Below are positions 1 through 8,157 of a DNA stretch of 64,000 nt, piece by piece. The DNA comes from Microbacterium testaceum StLB037 (GTDB taxonomy: Bacteria; Actinomycetota; Actinomycetes; Actinomycetales; Microbacteriaceae). A model generated the notes under the pieces. It made no database searches. It saw nothing but the letters and a program-made list of their open reading frames with translations, and was not told the origin of the DNA. The stretch is taken from contig NC_015125.1 in NCBI RefSeq assembly GCF_000202635.1, positions 3,224,001 to 3,288,000 of the forward strand, given 5' to 3'. A program made the translations under genes and the position numbers. Each line of letters begins with the position of its first letter. The first letter of the stretch is position 1.

Positions 1-702
1 GCGAACCCGCCGAAGCCCGGCACCGTCATCGCCGTGCTGCTGCTGCCGATGCTCCTCATCTTCCTCAACACCGGTCTCACCACCCTCGGTTCCGCCGGAG
101 TGGTCGACACCGACAACACGTTCCTGCAGGTGCTCATCCTGCTCGGCAACTCGCCCGTCGCGCTGCTCATCACCGTGCTGGTCGCGACCGTGGTCTTCGG
201 CTTCCGCCGCGGCGAGAACGGCACGGCGCTCGAGAAGGTCGTCGATTCGGCGCTCGGGCCCGTGGCATCCGTCATCCTCATCACCGGAGCCGGTGGAATG
301 TTCGGTGGCGTCCTGCGCGCCTCCGGCATCGGCGATGCTCTCGCCGACAGCCTGAGCGACCTGGGGCTCCCGGTCATCGTGGCGGCGTACATCATCGCCG
401 TCATCCTGCGCCTCGCGCAGGGCTCGGCGACGGTCGCCCTCGTCACCGCCGCGGGCCTCGCCGCCCCGGCCGTCATGGCGGGAGGGTTCTCCCCGCTGCA
501 GGTGGCCGCGATCACGCTGGCCACCGCCGCCGGCTCGGTCTTCGCCGGTCACGTGAACGACTCGGGCTTCTGGCTCGTCGGCCGCCTGATGGGCATGGAC
601 GTCAAGACCACCCTGAAGACGTGGACCGTGCAGCAGACCATCGAGTCGGTGCTCGGCTTCGTCGCCGCCCTCGCCGTCTTCGGGATCGGAGCGCTCCTGT
701 GA
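1..702 (+). CDS. Gluconate permease, GntP family (5' truncated by window edge)
   Basis: The frame is open from base 1, so only the C-terminal 233 residues are visible; GntP proteins are usually about 440-460 residues. It is a run of hydrophobic helices with the family's small, Gly/Ala-rich half-helices (near 93-115 and 140-165) and a late GHVNDSGFW motif typical of GntP/GntT permeases, which import gluconate or related aldonates with protons. It ends in a GTGA overlap with the downstream short-chain dehydrogenase, so the two are translationally coupled. Together with the IdnD-like gene this points to uptake and oxidation of gluconate, idonate or a close relative; the exact substrate cannot be read from sequence. 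Confidence 0.9.
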   Translation, partial: ANPPKPGTVIAVLLLPMLLIFLNTGLTTLGSAGVVDTDNTFLQVLILLGNSPVALLITVLVATVVFGFRRGENGTALEKVVDSALGPVASVILITGAGGMFGGVLRASGIGDALADSLSDLGLPVIVAAYIIAVILRLAQGSATVALVTAAGLAAPAVMAGGFSPLQVAAITLATAAGSVFAGHVNDSGFWLVGRLMGMDVKTTLKTWTVQQTIESVLGFVAALAVFGIGALL

Positions 703-1478
703 CCCCCTCGAACGCCGACCTGTTCGCCGTCTCGGACCGCCTGGCTCTCGTCACCGGTTCCTCCCGTGGCCTCGGCCGCGCGCTGGCCCTCACCCTCGCC
801 CGCGGCGGAGCCCGGCTCATCGTGCACGGAAGGGACGCGGATGCCGTGGAGCGCACGCGTGCCGAAGCCGAGGAGCTGTCGGGCCGGCCCGCGCACGCAG
901 TGACCTTCGACGTCACCGATGCCGGGGCGGTGGAGAGCGCTGTCGCGCGGGTGCTCGAGGACATCGGCGTGCCCGACATCCTCGTCAACAACGCGGGCGT
1001 GCAGCGCCGCGCGCCCATCCACGAGTTCCCCGTCGCCGACTGGGACGACATCGTCGCGGCGAACCTCTCGGGCGTGTTCTACGTCTCGCGGTTCGTGACG
1101 CCCGCGATGGTCGCCCGCGGCTCGGGGAAGGTGGTCAACGTCGCCTCGGTGCAGTCGCGTCTCGCGCGCCAGACGATCGCACCGTACTCGGCGACGAAGG
1201 GCGGCGTCGCCCAGCTCACCGCCGGGATGGCCGCCGACCTCGCCCGTCACGGCATCCAGGTCAACGCGTTGAGCCCCGGCTATTTCGCGACCGAGATGAA
1301 CCGCGACCTCGTCGACGACCCCGAGTTCACGCGCTGGCTGACCCAGCGCACGCCCGCGGCCCGCTGGGGCGACTTCGACGAGCTGCGCGGGGCGCTGCTG
1401 TTCCTCGCGTCCGACGCGTCGAGCTTCGTCTCGGGGCAGAACATCTTCGTCGACGGCGGGATGACGGCGGTCGTCTGA
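699..1478 (+). CDS. SDR oxidoreductase, gluconate 5-dehydrogenase-like
   Basis: This 259-residue classical short-chain dehydrogenase has the cofactor motif TGSSRGLG (about 21-28), the NNAG motif (about 96-99), the catalytic YSATK pair (about 164-168) and a C-terminal GQNIFVDGGM segment. Its length and the ending match gluconate 5-dehydrogenase/2-deoxygluconate dehydrogenase relatives, which interconvert gluconate and 5-ketogluconate. I chose the GTG at 699 because it overlaps the permease stop (GTGA) and gives the family's normal N-terminus; the frame is open further upstream but that part lies inside the permease gene. The gene sits between a gluconate permease and an IdnD homologue, the same functional set as the E. 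coli idn operon. SDR substrate range is broad, so the reaction is inferred from context. Confidence 0.85.
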   Translation: MTPSNADLFAVSDRLALVTGSSRGLGRALALTLARGGARLIVHGRDADAVERTRAEAEELSGRPAHAVTFDVTDAGAVESAVARVLEDIGVPDILVNNAGVQRRAPIHEFPVADWDDIVAANLSGVFYVSRFVTPAMVARGSGKVVNVASVQSRLARQTIAPYSATKGGVAQLTAGMAADLARHGIQVNALSPGYFATEMNRDLVDDPEFTRWLTQRTPAARWGDFDELRGALLFLASDASSFVSGQNIFVDGGMTAVV

Positions 1479-1496
1479 CCGCGGAAAGGTCTGGCA

Positions 1497-2498
1497 ATGA
1501 AATCGCTGCTGATCGAGAAGGCGCTGGCCGCCGCCGTGCACGATGTCGAGGTCCCCGAACCGCGCGAGGGGCAGGTCCGCCTGCGCGTGGAGTACGTGGG
1601 CATCTGCGGCTCGGATCTGCACTACTACTTCGAGGGCGCCAACGGCGCGTTCGTCGTGCGGGAGCCGCTCGTCCCCGGGCACGAGCTCTCGGGGCGGGTC
1701 GACCTCGACCCCTCCGGCGCTCTCGCTCCCGGAACGCCGGTCACCGTGCACCCCGCGCGCTTCGGCACGCCGCGCGAGGGCATCGAGGATGACCCGCACC
1801 TGTGGCCCGGGGGGTCCTACCTCGGCAGTGCGTCGACCTGGCCGCACACCCAGGGTGCGGCATCCGAATACCTGGTCGTCGAGGCCGACATGGTGCGGGT
1901 CCTTCCGGACGACCTGCCGGTGCGCCGGGCCGTCCTCGCCGAGCCGCTCGCCGTCGCCCTCCACGCGCTCGGCAAGGCCGGTCCGGTCGAGGGGCTCGAG
2001 GTCCTCGTGACCGGGTCGGGGCCGATCGGTCTCATGGCCGTCGCCGCGGCGGTCGCCGCGGGGGCTCGCGTCACGGCGACCGACGTGCTGTCAGGGCCGC
2101 TCGATCGGGCCGCGTCCCTCGGGGCTTCGGCGACCATCGACGTCTCCGTCGATGCGGTCGAGCCGAATGCCTACGCGGTCGTTCTGGAGTGCTCGGGCGT
2201 TCCGGTGTCGATCTCGACCGCGCTGAAGGCGGTCCGCCCCGGCGGCACCGTCGTGCAGGTCGGCATGCTCCCCGACGATCCGCGCCCGGTGAACCTCGCC
2301 CCCTTCATCTCGAAGGAGGCGCGCTACCTCGGGGCCTTCCGCTTCCGCGACGAGATCGATCAGGCGGTCGCGCTGCTCGCGGCGAACCCGGGGATCGAGA
2401 GCGCCCTCACGCACGAGTTTGCGGTGACGGATGCCGCCGATGCCTTCGCCACGGCGCGGGACTCGCAGCGCTCCGGCAAGGTCGTCTTCGCCCTCTGA
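1497..2498 (+). CDS. idnD: Medium-chain dehydrogenase, L-idonate 5-dehydrogenase-like
   Basis: A 333-residue zinc-type MDR enzyme. ICGSDLHYY near residue 36 and PGHE near residue 61 carry the catalytic-zinc Cys and His-Glu, followed by a Rossmann fold (VTGSGPIGLMA near 170). It resembles L-idonate 5-dehydrogenase, which reduces 5-ketogluconate or oxidises idonate. The segment between HPARF and GSYLGSAS (about 86-105) lacks the four cysteines that bind structural zinc in E. coli IdnD, so this copy probably folds without that site. A GGAAAGG ribosome binding site lies 7 nt before the ATG. It is the last gene of the permease-SDR-idnD operon and is followed by a strong hairpin. Confidence 0.85.
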   Translation: MKSLLIEKALAAAVHDVEVPEPREGQVRLRVEYVGICGSDLHYYFEGANGAFVVREPLVPGHELSGRVDLDPSGALAPGTPVTVHPARFGTPREGIEDDPHLWPGGSYLGSASTWPHTQGAASEYLVVEADMVRVLPDDLPVRRAVLAEPLAVALHALGKAGPVEGLEVLVTGSGPIGLMAVAAAVAAGARVTATDVLSGPLDRAASLGASATIDVSVDAVEPNAYAVVLECSGVPVSISTALKAVRPGGTVVQVGMLPDDPRPVNLAPFISKEARYLGAFRFRDEIDQAVALLAANPGIESALTHEFAVTDAADAFATARDSQRSGKVVFAL

Positions 2499-2503
2499 CC
2501 GAC

Positions 2504-2541
2504 GAGAACGCCCCGGTGGTCGCGGCCACTGGGGCGTTCTC
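2504..2541. terminator. Bidirectional terminator hairpin
   Basis: Perfect 11-bp arms (GAGAACGCCCC / GGGGCGTTCTC) enclose a further partly paired inner segment. It sits in the 52-bp gap between the convergent idnD and hydroxyacid dehydrogenase genes. There is no T-tract, as is common for actinobacterial terminators. Confidence 0.75.
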
Positions 2542-2550
2542 GGGCGTGCG

Positions 2551-3462
2551 TCAGTCGTCGCTGCGGACCGCCGTGAAGCGGCGCGTGACAGCGATGTCGC
2601 GCTCGCCGAGGCCGCGGTCGACGATCTCGTCGAAGGCTTTGCGCAGGGCCGGGAGCAGTGCCGGTCGCGTGTCGGTGGCGGAGGCGATGTCGGCGGCGAA
2701 GCGCAGGTCCTTCACCATGTAGCCGGCGATGCCGCTGGGGGAGTCGTCGCCGCTCACGAGCTTCTCGCGTCGGCTGTTCAGCAGGTTCGATCCCGCGTAC
2801 CCGCCGCCGAGGAGTTCCCACAGCGCGGCGGGGTCGACCTCGGAGCGCGCGGCGAGCTCGGTCGCCTCGCCGAGCGCGAGGATGGTCGCGGCCACGACCA
2901 TCTGATTGCACGCCTTCGCGACCTCTCCCGCGCCGAGCGGGCCGAGGCGCACGGGGGTGCCGCAGGGAGCGAGAAGGGCCGCGGCGAGATCGGTGTCGTC
3001 GCTCTCGCCGCCGAGCATGATCGACAGGGTCCCGGCCTTCGCTCCGTCCTCGCCGCCCGAGACCGGACAGTCGACGACCCGGATGCCGTCGGGCAGCCGT
3101 TCCGCCAGCTCGCGCACGCCGACGGGGGAGGACGTCGACCCGATCATCACGAGGAAGGGGCGCCCCTCGACGCCCGCGAGCAGTCCGTCCGGACCGTCGA
3201 GGTTCTCCTCGAGCTGCGGGAGATCGGGGAGCATCACGAGGATCGCGTCCGTGGCGGCGGCGAGCTCCCGCGCGGTCGACGCCCAGTCGGCCCCCGCCTC
3301 GATCAGCGCGGGGCGCTCGCGGCGAGCGTGGACGACGAGGGCTCCGCGCGCCGACAGCAGGTGCTGCGCCATCGGCTCGCCCATCGCGCCCAGGCCCCAG
3401 ACGCCGAGGCGCACCTCGGAAGCGGGCGGGAACGGGCCGGTCTCTTCGTCGAGCGTGGTCAT
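2551..3462 (-). CDS. NAD(P)-dependent beta-hydroxyacid dehydrogenase (GarR/3-hydroxyisobutyrate dehydrogenase family)
   Basis: A 303-residue protein with the N-terminal Rossmann motif GVWGLGAMGEPMAQ (about 19-32), the substrate-binding DCPVSGG near 134-140 and the catalytic lysine in GEVAKACNQ near 185. The family reduces tartronate semialdehyde or oxidises 3-hydroxyisobutyrate and related 3-hydroxyacids. In this setting a role in sugar-acid catabolism, such as tartronate semialdehyde reduction, is the natural guess, but the sequence does not fix the substrate. The ATG lies 6 nt after a TAGGAT -10 box on the minus strand, implying a leaderless transcript. The gene diverges from the D-2-hydroxyacid dehydrogenase gene across a 111-bp region holding an inverted repeat. 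Confidence 0.85.
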   Translation of the reverse strand: MTTLDEETGPFPPASEVRLGVWGLGAMGEPMAQHLLSARGALVVHARRERPALIEAGADWASTARELAAATDAILVMLPDLPQLEENLDGPDGLLAGVEGRPFLVMIGSTSSPVGVRELAERLPDGIRVVDCPVSGGEDGAKAGTLSIMLGGESDDTDLAAALLAPCGTPVRLGPLGAGEVAKACNQMVVAATILALGEATELAARSEVDPAALWELLGGGYAGSNLLNSRREKLVSGDDSPSGIAGYMVKDLRFAADIASATDTRPALLPALRKAFDEIVDRGLGERDIAVTRRFTAVRSDD

Positions 3463-3468
3463 GTCGGC

Positions 3469-3504
3469 ATCCTATCGGCTGGACAACGGGTTGAACAGGG
3501 TTCA
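3469..3504 (-). promoter_or_regulatory. Promoter of the beta-hydroxyacid dehydrogenase with overlapping inverted repeat
   Basis: Read on the minus strand, -35 TGTTCA (3497-3492) and -10 TAGGAT (3474-3469) are 17 bp apart and the start codon follows after 6 nt. The -35 lies inside the inverted repeat TGAAC-N3-GTTCA (3492-3504). GTTGAAC also occurs in the palindrome upstream of the transporter gene at 5532-5551, so both may bind the IclR regulator encoded between them. Confidence 0.5.
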
Positions 3505-3573
3505 GTATGGTGAACGACGATTCGGTGAGATCGCGGCTGATGACCAGTTCCGCGGCGAGAGGAGACGACGACG

Positions 3574-4629
3574 ATGTCGACACGGGAAAGCCTACGCGCG
3601 GTGGTGGCGGTGCCCCTGAAGGAAGAGCACTGCCGGCTCATCGAGCGCCTCGAGCCGCGCATCGAGCTCATCCGGGACGCCTCTCTGACGCGCCCGATGC
3701 GCGGACCGGCCGACTGGTCCGGAGACCCCGACCACCGGCGTTCCGCCGACGAGCAGCGCGCGTTCGACGAGATGGTCGACTCGGCCGAGGCGCTCTTCGG
3801 CATCCCGGACGTCGACCCGGCCGCCCTCGCCCGAACCGTCGCGGCCAACCCGGACCTGACGTGGGTGATGACGACCGCCGCCGGGGGAGGGGGCCAGGTC
3901 AAGGCCGCCGACCTCGACCGGGCCGCTCTCGATCGCATCGTCTTCACCACCAGCGCGGGAGTGCACGGGGGACCGCTCGCCGAGTTCGCGGTGTTCGGCG
4001 TCCTCGCCGGAGCCAAGGATCTGCCGCGCCTCGCGCAGCAGCAGACCGAGCATCGCTGGACCGACCGCTGGGAGATGCGCCAGGTCGACGAGCTGACCGT
4101 TCTCGTGGTGGGACTCGGCGGCATCGGCGCCGAGTGCGCACGCCGCTTCCACGCCCTCGGTGCGGAGGTCTGGGGGACGACGCGCTCGGGCACCCCGGTC
4201 GAGGGGGTCGACCGTCTCGTCCCGCTCGACGAACTGGCGAGCGCGGTGGCGGAGGTGGATGCCATCGTCGTCACGCTTCCCGGGACGGATCAGACGCACC
4301 ACCTCATCGGCGCCGAGGTGCTCGCCGCGGTGAAGCCGGGGGTGATCCTCGCGAGCGTCGGCCGCGGGACCGTGATCGACGAGGAGGCGCTCCTGGCGGC
4401 CCTCGACGACGGTCGCGTCTCGTTCGCCGCCCTCGACGTCTTCGAGGTGGAGCCGCTCCCGAGGGAGTCGCCGCTCTGGCGGCATCCGAAAGTCCTCGTG
4501 AGCCCGCACACCGCGGCCCTGAACGGCAAGGAGGAGGAGCGCATCGCGCGACGCTTCGCCGAGAACGCCACGCGCCTGCTCGACGGCGAGCCGATGCGCG
4601 CGGTTGTCGATACGGTCGAGTTCTATTGA
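3574..4629 (+). CDS. D-2-hydroxyacid dehydrogenase (NAD-dependent)
   Basis: A 351-residue member of the D-isomer-specific 2-hydroxyacid dehydrogenase family. The NAD site VVGLGGIGAECARRF is near 176-190. The catalytic triad is recognisable as Arg in SVGRGTVIDEEAL (about 264), Glu in DVFEVEPLP (about 293) and His in SPHTAALNG (about 311). Such enzymes interconvert 2-keto acids or hydroxypyruvate/glyoxylate with D-2-hydroxyacids. The N-terminal domain is longer than in minimal family members. GAGAGGAG lies about 10 nt before the ATG. It is followed after 42 nt by the IclR regulator and probably forms one transcript with it. Confidence 0.85.
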   Translation: MSTRESLRAVVAVPLKEEHCRLIERLEPRIELIRDASLTRPMRGPADWSGDPDHRRSADEQRAFDEMVDSAEALFGIPDVDPAALARTVAANPDLTWVMTTAAGGGGQVKAADLDRAALDRIVFTTSAGVHGGPLAEFAVFGVLAGAKDLPRLAQQQTEHRWTDRWEMRQVDELTVLVVGLGGIGAECARRFHALGAEVWGTTRSGTPVEGVDRLVPLDELASAVAEVDAIVVTLPGTDQTHHLIGAEVLAAVKPGVILASVGRGTVIDEEALLAALDDGRVSFAALDVFEVEPLPRESPLWRHPKVLVSPHTAALNGKEEERIARRFAENATRLLDGEPMRAVVDTVEFY

Positions 4630-4671
4630 CCTGTCGCGGCCCTCGCGACGCCGGCACGACGGGAGGTCGCC

Positions 4672-5463
4672 GTGAGCGATGACGAAGCGAGCGCGATCGC
4701 GCGCGACCCGGCGCCCGCCGTCGGCCGCAGTATCCGCCTCCTGGGTCTCCTTGCCGAGGCGGGACGCGCGCTGACGCTCACCGAGCTCGCCGCGGGCCTA
4801 GGACTGGCGAAGTCGTCGACCGCGAACCTCTGCCTGTCGCTCGAGGCGGGTCGCATGATCGAGCGCGTGCCGCTCGGGTACCGCCTCGGCATCCGCACGG
4901 CCGAGCTCGGCGGGGCCTTCGCCGCGCAGTTCAACCAGGTGCGTGAGTTCTACGCCGTGTGCGAGACCTCTCCGGCGCTGGCGTCCGAGCTCGTGCAGGT
5001 CGCGGTGCTCGACGACGCCGATGCCCTCTACCTCGCGCGCTACGAGGGGTCCCGATCGGTGCGCCTGGGAACGCCGCTGGGCTCGCGCCTGCCCGCCGCT
5101 CTGTCGGCGACCGGGCGTGCGCTGTTGATGACGCGCAGCGACGACGACGTCCGTGCTCTCTTGATGCGCGGTCCACTGCCCCGGCTCACCGAGCACAGCA
5201 CGGTCGACGTCGACGCCGTGATCGCCAAGCTCGCCGCCGCGCGCGAGCGCGGGTGGTCGGTCGACGAGGAGGAGTCGTTCCGCGGCATCGTCGGCGTCGC
5301 CGTCCCGCTCGAGGGCTGGGCGCCGGGCGATCCACAGCTCGCTCTCGGTGTCGGCATCCCGGTCGCGGATGCCACGCCCGAACGCGTCGCCCGTGTCGGC
5401 ACCGCGCTGCGCGAGGCCGCCCGCGCGCTCACGAATCCGTTCAGCGCGTCGCGCTCGGCCTGA
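4672..5463 (+). CDS. IclR family transcriptional regulator
   Basis: This 263-residue protein has an N-terminal winged helix-turn-helix (about 15-80; ALTLTELAAGLGLAKSSTANL) and a C-terminal effector domain with the family's RxxxLGTPLGSRLPAALSATGRA and SVDEEESFRGIVGVAVPL segments. IclR proteins control degradation pathways and bind a pathway intermediate. GGGAGG lies 5 nt before the GTG start. The gene sits in the middle of the cluster, downstream of the D-2-hydroxyacid dehydrogenase and upstream of the transporter-hydrolase pair. Palindromes at 3492-3504 and 5532-5551 are candidate operators. Its ligand is unknown. Confidence 0.9.
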   Translation: MSDDEASAIARDPAPAVGRSIRLLGLLAEAGRALTLTELAAGLGLAKSSTANLCLSLEAGRMIERVPLGYRLGIRTAELGGAFAAQFNQVREFYAVCETSPALASELVQVAVLDDADALYLARYEGSRSVRLGTPLGSRLPAALSATGRALLMTRSDDDVRALLMRGPLPRLTEHSTVDVDAVIAKLAAARERGWSVDEEESFRGIVGVAVPLEGWAPGDPQLALGVGIPVADATPERVARVGTALREAARALTNPFSASRSA

Positions 5464-5531
5464 CGCGCGCCCCGTTCGCCTCGGAGGGGGCGGTGTTCGT
5501 GCTGCCCTGACGGTGTCGGAAACAGATTCTT

Positions 5532-5572
5532 CAGTTCAACATGTTGAACTGTGTCCACTCCGTTGGTACAGT
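5532..5572 (+). promoter_or_regulatory. Promoter with 20-bp palindromic operator upstream of the MHS transporter
   Basis: A perfect 20-bp palindrome (5532-5551, half-site CAGTTCAACA) contains a -35 TTGAAC (5544-5549). Seventeen bp further on is a -10 TACAGT (5567-5572). An operator covering the -35 box is the arrangement expected for repression, most simply by the adjacent IclR protein. Confidence 0.65.
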
Positions 5573-5604
5573 CGCACCACCCCAGCCGATCGAAGGAGAT
5601 GGCC

Positions 5605-7014
5605 GTGACCACTGCATCCACACCGACGCCGCAGCCGACGGATGATCCCGAATACGCCGCGAATCTGCGCCGCGCAACGCTCGCCTCGAGCATCGGCAGC
5701 GCGCTGGAGTACTTCGACTTCGCGCTCTACGGCCTGTCGACGGCCCTGATCTTCAACGTCCTGTTCTTCTCTCAGGACAACCCCGCCCTCGCCACGGTCG
5801 CCGCCTTCGCGACCTACGGCGTCGGCTTCCTCGCCCGCCCCTTCGGTGGGCTGTTCTTCGGTGTCCTGGGCGACAAGCTCGGCCGCAAGTGGGTCCTGGT
5901 CATCACGATCCTCCTGATGGGCGGGGCCTCCACGGCCATCGGCCTCCTGCCCACCTACGAGGCCGTCGGCATCCTCGCGCCGATCCTGCTCGTGGTCATG
6001 CGCCTGCTCCAGGGTTTCGGCGCCGGTGCCGAGCAGGCGGGGGCCACCGTGCTCATGGCGGAGTACGCCCCGGTCAAGCGCCGCGGATTCTTCTCGGCGC
6101 TGCCCTTCATCGGCATCCAGGCCGGCACCCTGCTGGCGGCCGTGGTCTTCAGCCTCATCTCCCTGCTCCCCGAGGACCAGCTCCTCAGCTGGGGCTGGCG
6201 CGTGCCGTTCCTCGCCTCGTTCGTGCTCATCCTGCTCGCGCTGTTCATCCGCATGCGTCTGCGCGAGACCCCGACCTTCATCGAGCTCGAGAAGAGCGAG
6301 CAGATCGCCGAGCATCCGGTCCGCGACATCTTCACGCGCGGTCTGCCGGGCATCATCGTCGGCATCGGCCTGCGCATGGCCGAAAACGGCGGCTCGTACA
6401 TGTTCAACACCCTCGCGCTGACGTTCTTCGTCGCCTCGGTGGGCGGTCAGGCCGACCGGAGCCTCCTCACGTGGGGTGTCACGCTCGGATCGCTCATCGG
6501 CATCTTCTCGGTGCCGCTGACCGGCGCCCTCTCCGACCGCATGGGCCGTCGCACCGTCTACCGCGCCGGCGCGCTCTTCATGCTCGTCTTCACGTTCCCG
6601 GCCTGGTGGCTCATCTCGCTCGGCAGCTACCCGATCACCATCGCGGTCATCGCGATCGGTATCGGCGTCGCGGTCAACTCGATGCTCGGACCCCAGTGCG
6701 CCATGCTCCCCGAGCTGTTCGGCAACCGCCACCGCTACCTCGGTGTCGCGATGGCACGTGAGATCTCGGCGGTCCTCGCCGGCGGCCTCGCGGGCGTCCT
6801 GGGCGCGTACATCATCGCCGTGAGCGGGGCGAACTGGCTCCTGCTCGCGATCTACATGGCCACCCTCGCGCTCATCACGACCGCATCGACGTTCCTCGTC
6901 CCCGAGACCCTCCGTCGCGACCTCACGCGCACCGACGACGCGATCAAGGTGTCGCGCGACGAGGCCGGCGAGGGCGTGGATGCCACGACCGTGACCGTCC
7001 GGACCATCCGATGA
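5605..7014 (+). CDS. MFS transporter, metabolite:H+ symporter (MHS) type
   Basis: A 469-residue, 12-helix MFS protein. The first helix SSIGSALEYFDFALYG and the loop signature GDKLGRKWVL (about 94), with the half-repeat DRMGRRTVY near 312, are typical of the metabolite:H+ symporter group (ShiA/KgtP/ProP-like) that imports organic acids. I place the start at GTG 5605, about 7 nt after GAAGGAG; the ATG at 5599 would leave only 1 nt after that ribosome binding site. The stop overlaps the next start (ATGA), so it is coupled to the FAH-family enzyme. It probably imports a carboxylic or sugar acid for this pathway. Confidence 0.85.
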   Translation: MTTASTPTPQPTDDPEYAANLRRATLASSIGSALEYFDFALYGLSTALIFNVLFFSQDNPALATVAAFATYGVGFLARPFGGLFFGVLGDKLGRKWVLVITILLMGGASTAIGLLPTYEAVGILAPILLVVMRLLQGFGAGAEQAGATVLMAEYAPVKRRGFFSALPFIGIQAGTLLAAVVFSLISLLPEDQLLSWGWRVPFLASFVLILLALFIRMRLRETPTFIELEKSEQIAEHPVRDIFTRGLPGIIVGIGLRMAENGGSYMFNTLALTFFVASVGGQADRSLLTWGVTLGSLIGIFSVPLTGALSDRMGRRTVYRAGALFMLVFTFPAWWLISLGSYPITIAVIAIGIGVAVNSMLGPQCAMLPELFGNRHRYLGVAMAREISAVLAGGLAGVLGAYIIAVSGANWLLLAIYMATLALITTASTFLVPETLRRDLTRTDDAIKVSRDEAGEGVDATTVTVRTIR

Positions 7015-7748
7015 CCCGCATCGCCCGCGTGCAGACGCCCGACGGCGTGCGCGTCGTCCGGGTGGACGGCGACCGGTTCATCCCGATCCACGACCCCTAC
7101 GTCGCGTTCGCGAAGGGGGAGGACGTGACGGATGCCGGGACCCCGGTCACCGGCACGCTCCTCGCCCCGTGCGCGCCGACGGTCGTGGTGGGGATCGCCC
7201 AGAACGGACCGGACCACGCCTCGCCCGTGCAGGCGTGGCTGAAGAGTCCCCGCACCGTCACGGGACCGGATCAGGCGGTGACCCTGCGCCGCGACGCCGG
7301 CACGACGGTCGCCGAGGCGGAGGTCGCGGTCGTGATCGGTCGCGACACGACGGGGCTGACGAGCGAGAACGCGCACGAGTACGTGCTCGGCGTCACGGCC
7401 GTGAACGACCTCTCGAGCCCGGATCGCTCGGTCCTCGACCCGCGTAATTTCGAGGCGAAGTCGGGAGAGGGGTACACCCCGCTCGGTCCGTTCATCGACA
7501 CCGGCATCGGTCTCGAGGACGACGTGTCGCTGAGCCTCGTGGTCGACGGGGAGCCGGTCTGCGAGACGTCGGCGGGGCGCTACCCGATGTCGCTGCGGGC
7601 GTGCCTCGCGTACGTCGCGGGATGGACGACGCTGGGCCCCGGGGACGTGATCATGATGGGTGCGCCGTTCTCGGCATCCCCCATCCGACCCGGAGTCGCG
7701 GTCGAGGTCGTCGTGGGCGAGCTGCGGCTGCGAACCCCGACGGCCTGA
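7011..7748 (+). CDS. Fumarylacetoacetate hydrolase (FAH) family protein
   Basis: A 245-residue member of the FAH fold. Glu-rich metal-binding positions in GTTVAEAEVAVVIGRD (about 100-115) and the NDLSSPDRS segment near 136 fit the family, whose members hydrolyse or decarboxylate 2-keto and 1,3-dicarbonyl acids using Mg2+. In sugar-acid clusters these proteins often act on 2-keto-3-deoxy acids. The ATG overlaps the transporter stop. It ends 6 bp before the stop of a small convergent gene, with no terminator between. The substrate is not determined by what is visible. Confidence 0.8.
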   Translation: MTRIARVQTPDGVRVVRVDGDRFIPIHDPYVAFAKGEDVTDAGTPVTGTLLAPCAPTVVVGIAQNGPDHASPVQAWLKSPRTVTGPDQAVTLRRDAGTTVAEAEVAVVIGRDTTGLTSENAHEYVLGVTAVNDLSSPDRSVLDPRNFEAKSGEGYTPLGPFIDTGIGLEDDVSLSLVVDGEPVCETSAGRYPMSLRACLAYVAGWTTLGPGDVIMMGAPFSASPIRPGVAVEVVVGELRLRTPTA

Positions 7749-7754
7749 CGCGCG

Positions 7755-7880
7755 TCAGTGCTTCTTGTAGCCGGCGTTGCGACCCATCGAGAAGAGGGCG
7801 CCGATCGCGCCGATGCCGCCGAGCAGAGCGACACCGCCGATGACCCAGAGCACGACGTGGGAGAAGAAGCCGCTGTCCAT
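7755..7880 (-). CDS. 41-residue single-span membrane protein
   Basis: A short frame encodes 41 residues: MDSGFFSH, a hydrophobic helix (about 9-31, Val/Leu/Gly/Ile-rich) and a basic tail ending GRNAGYKKH. A single well-defined helix, a positively charged C-terminus and GC-rich third positions argue that it is real. An AAGGATCAT stretch precedes the ATG. It converges on the FAH-family gene with only 6 bp between stops. I do not recognise a family; a small inner-membrane protein is all that can be said. Confidence 0.6.
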   Translation of the reverse strand: MDSGFFSHVVLWVIGGVALLGGIGAIGALFSMGRNAGYKKH

Positions 7881-8157
7881 GATGATCCTTCGGGTCGGTG
7901 GGACTCGATTCTACCGGCGCGCTCCGGTGCTCCTCGACACGCGCGGGTCGTGCGGCAGCGATCGCACTGGTAGACTTCCCGGGTACTTCGGCGAGGGACT
8001 GTCGCACACCGGCTGGTGAACGTGGCATCCGTGATCGACGCGGTGATGCAGGCCCCCGGCTTTCCTCACGCGCTCGCGTTCGAGTCGAATCCAGACCACC
8101 GGTGCGGGCCGTGTTCCGCCCCTGAGCTGCGGGCCGCACGCCCGCGAGGAGAACATC
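7881..8157 (+). promoter_or_regulatory. Upstream region and long leader of rplY
   Basis: A TAGACT -10 box lies at 7971-7976; no clear -35 is seen. If used, the rplY transcript has a leader of about 175 nt. GTGCGG (8101-8106) can pair with CCGCAC (8134-8139). AGGAG lies just before the ATG. No separate gene is supported here. Confidence 0.4.
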
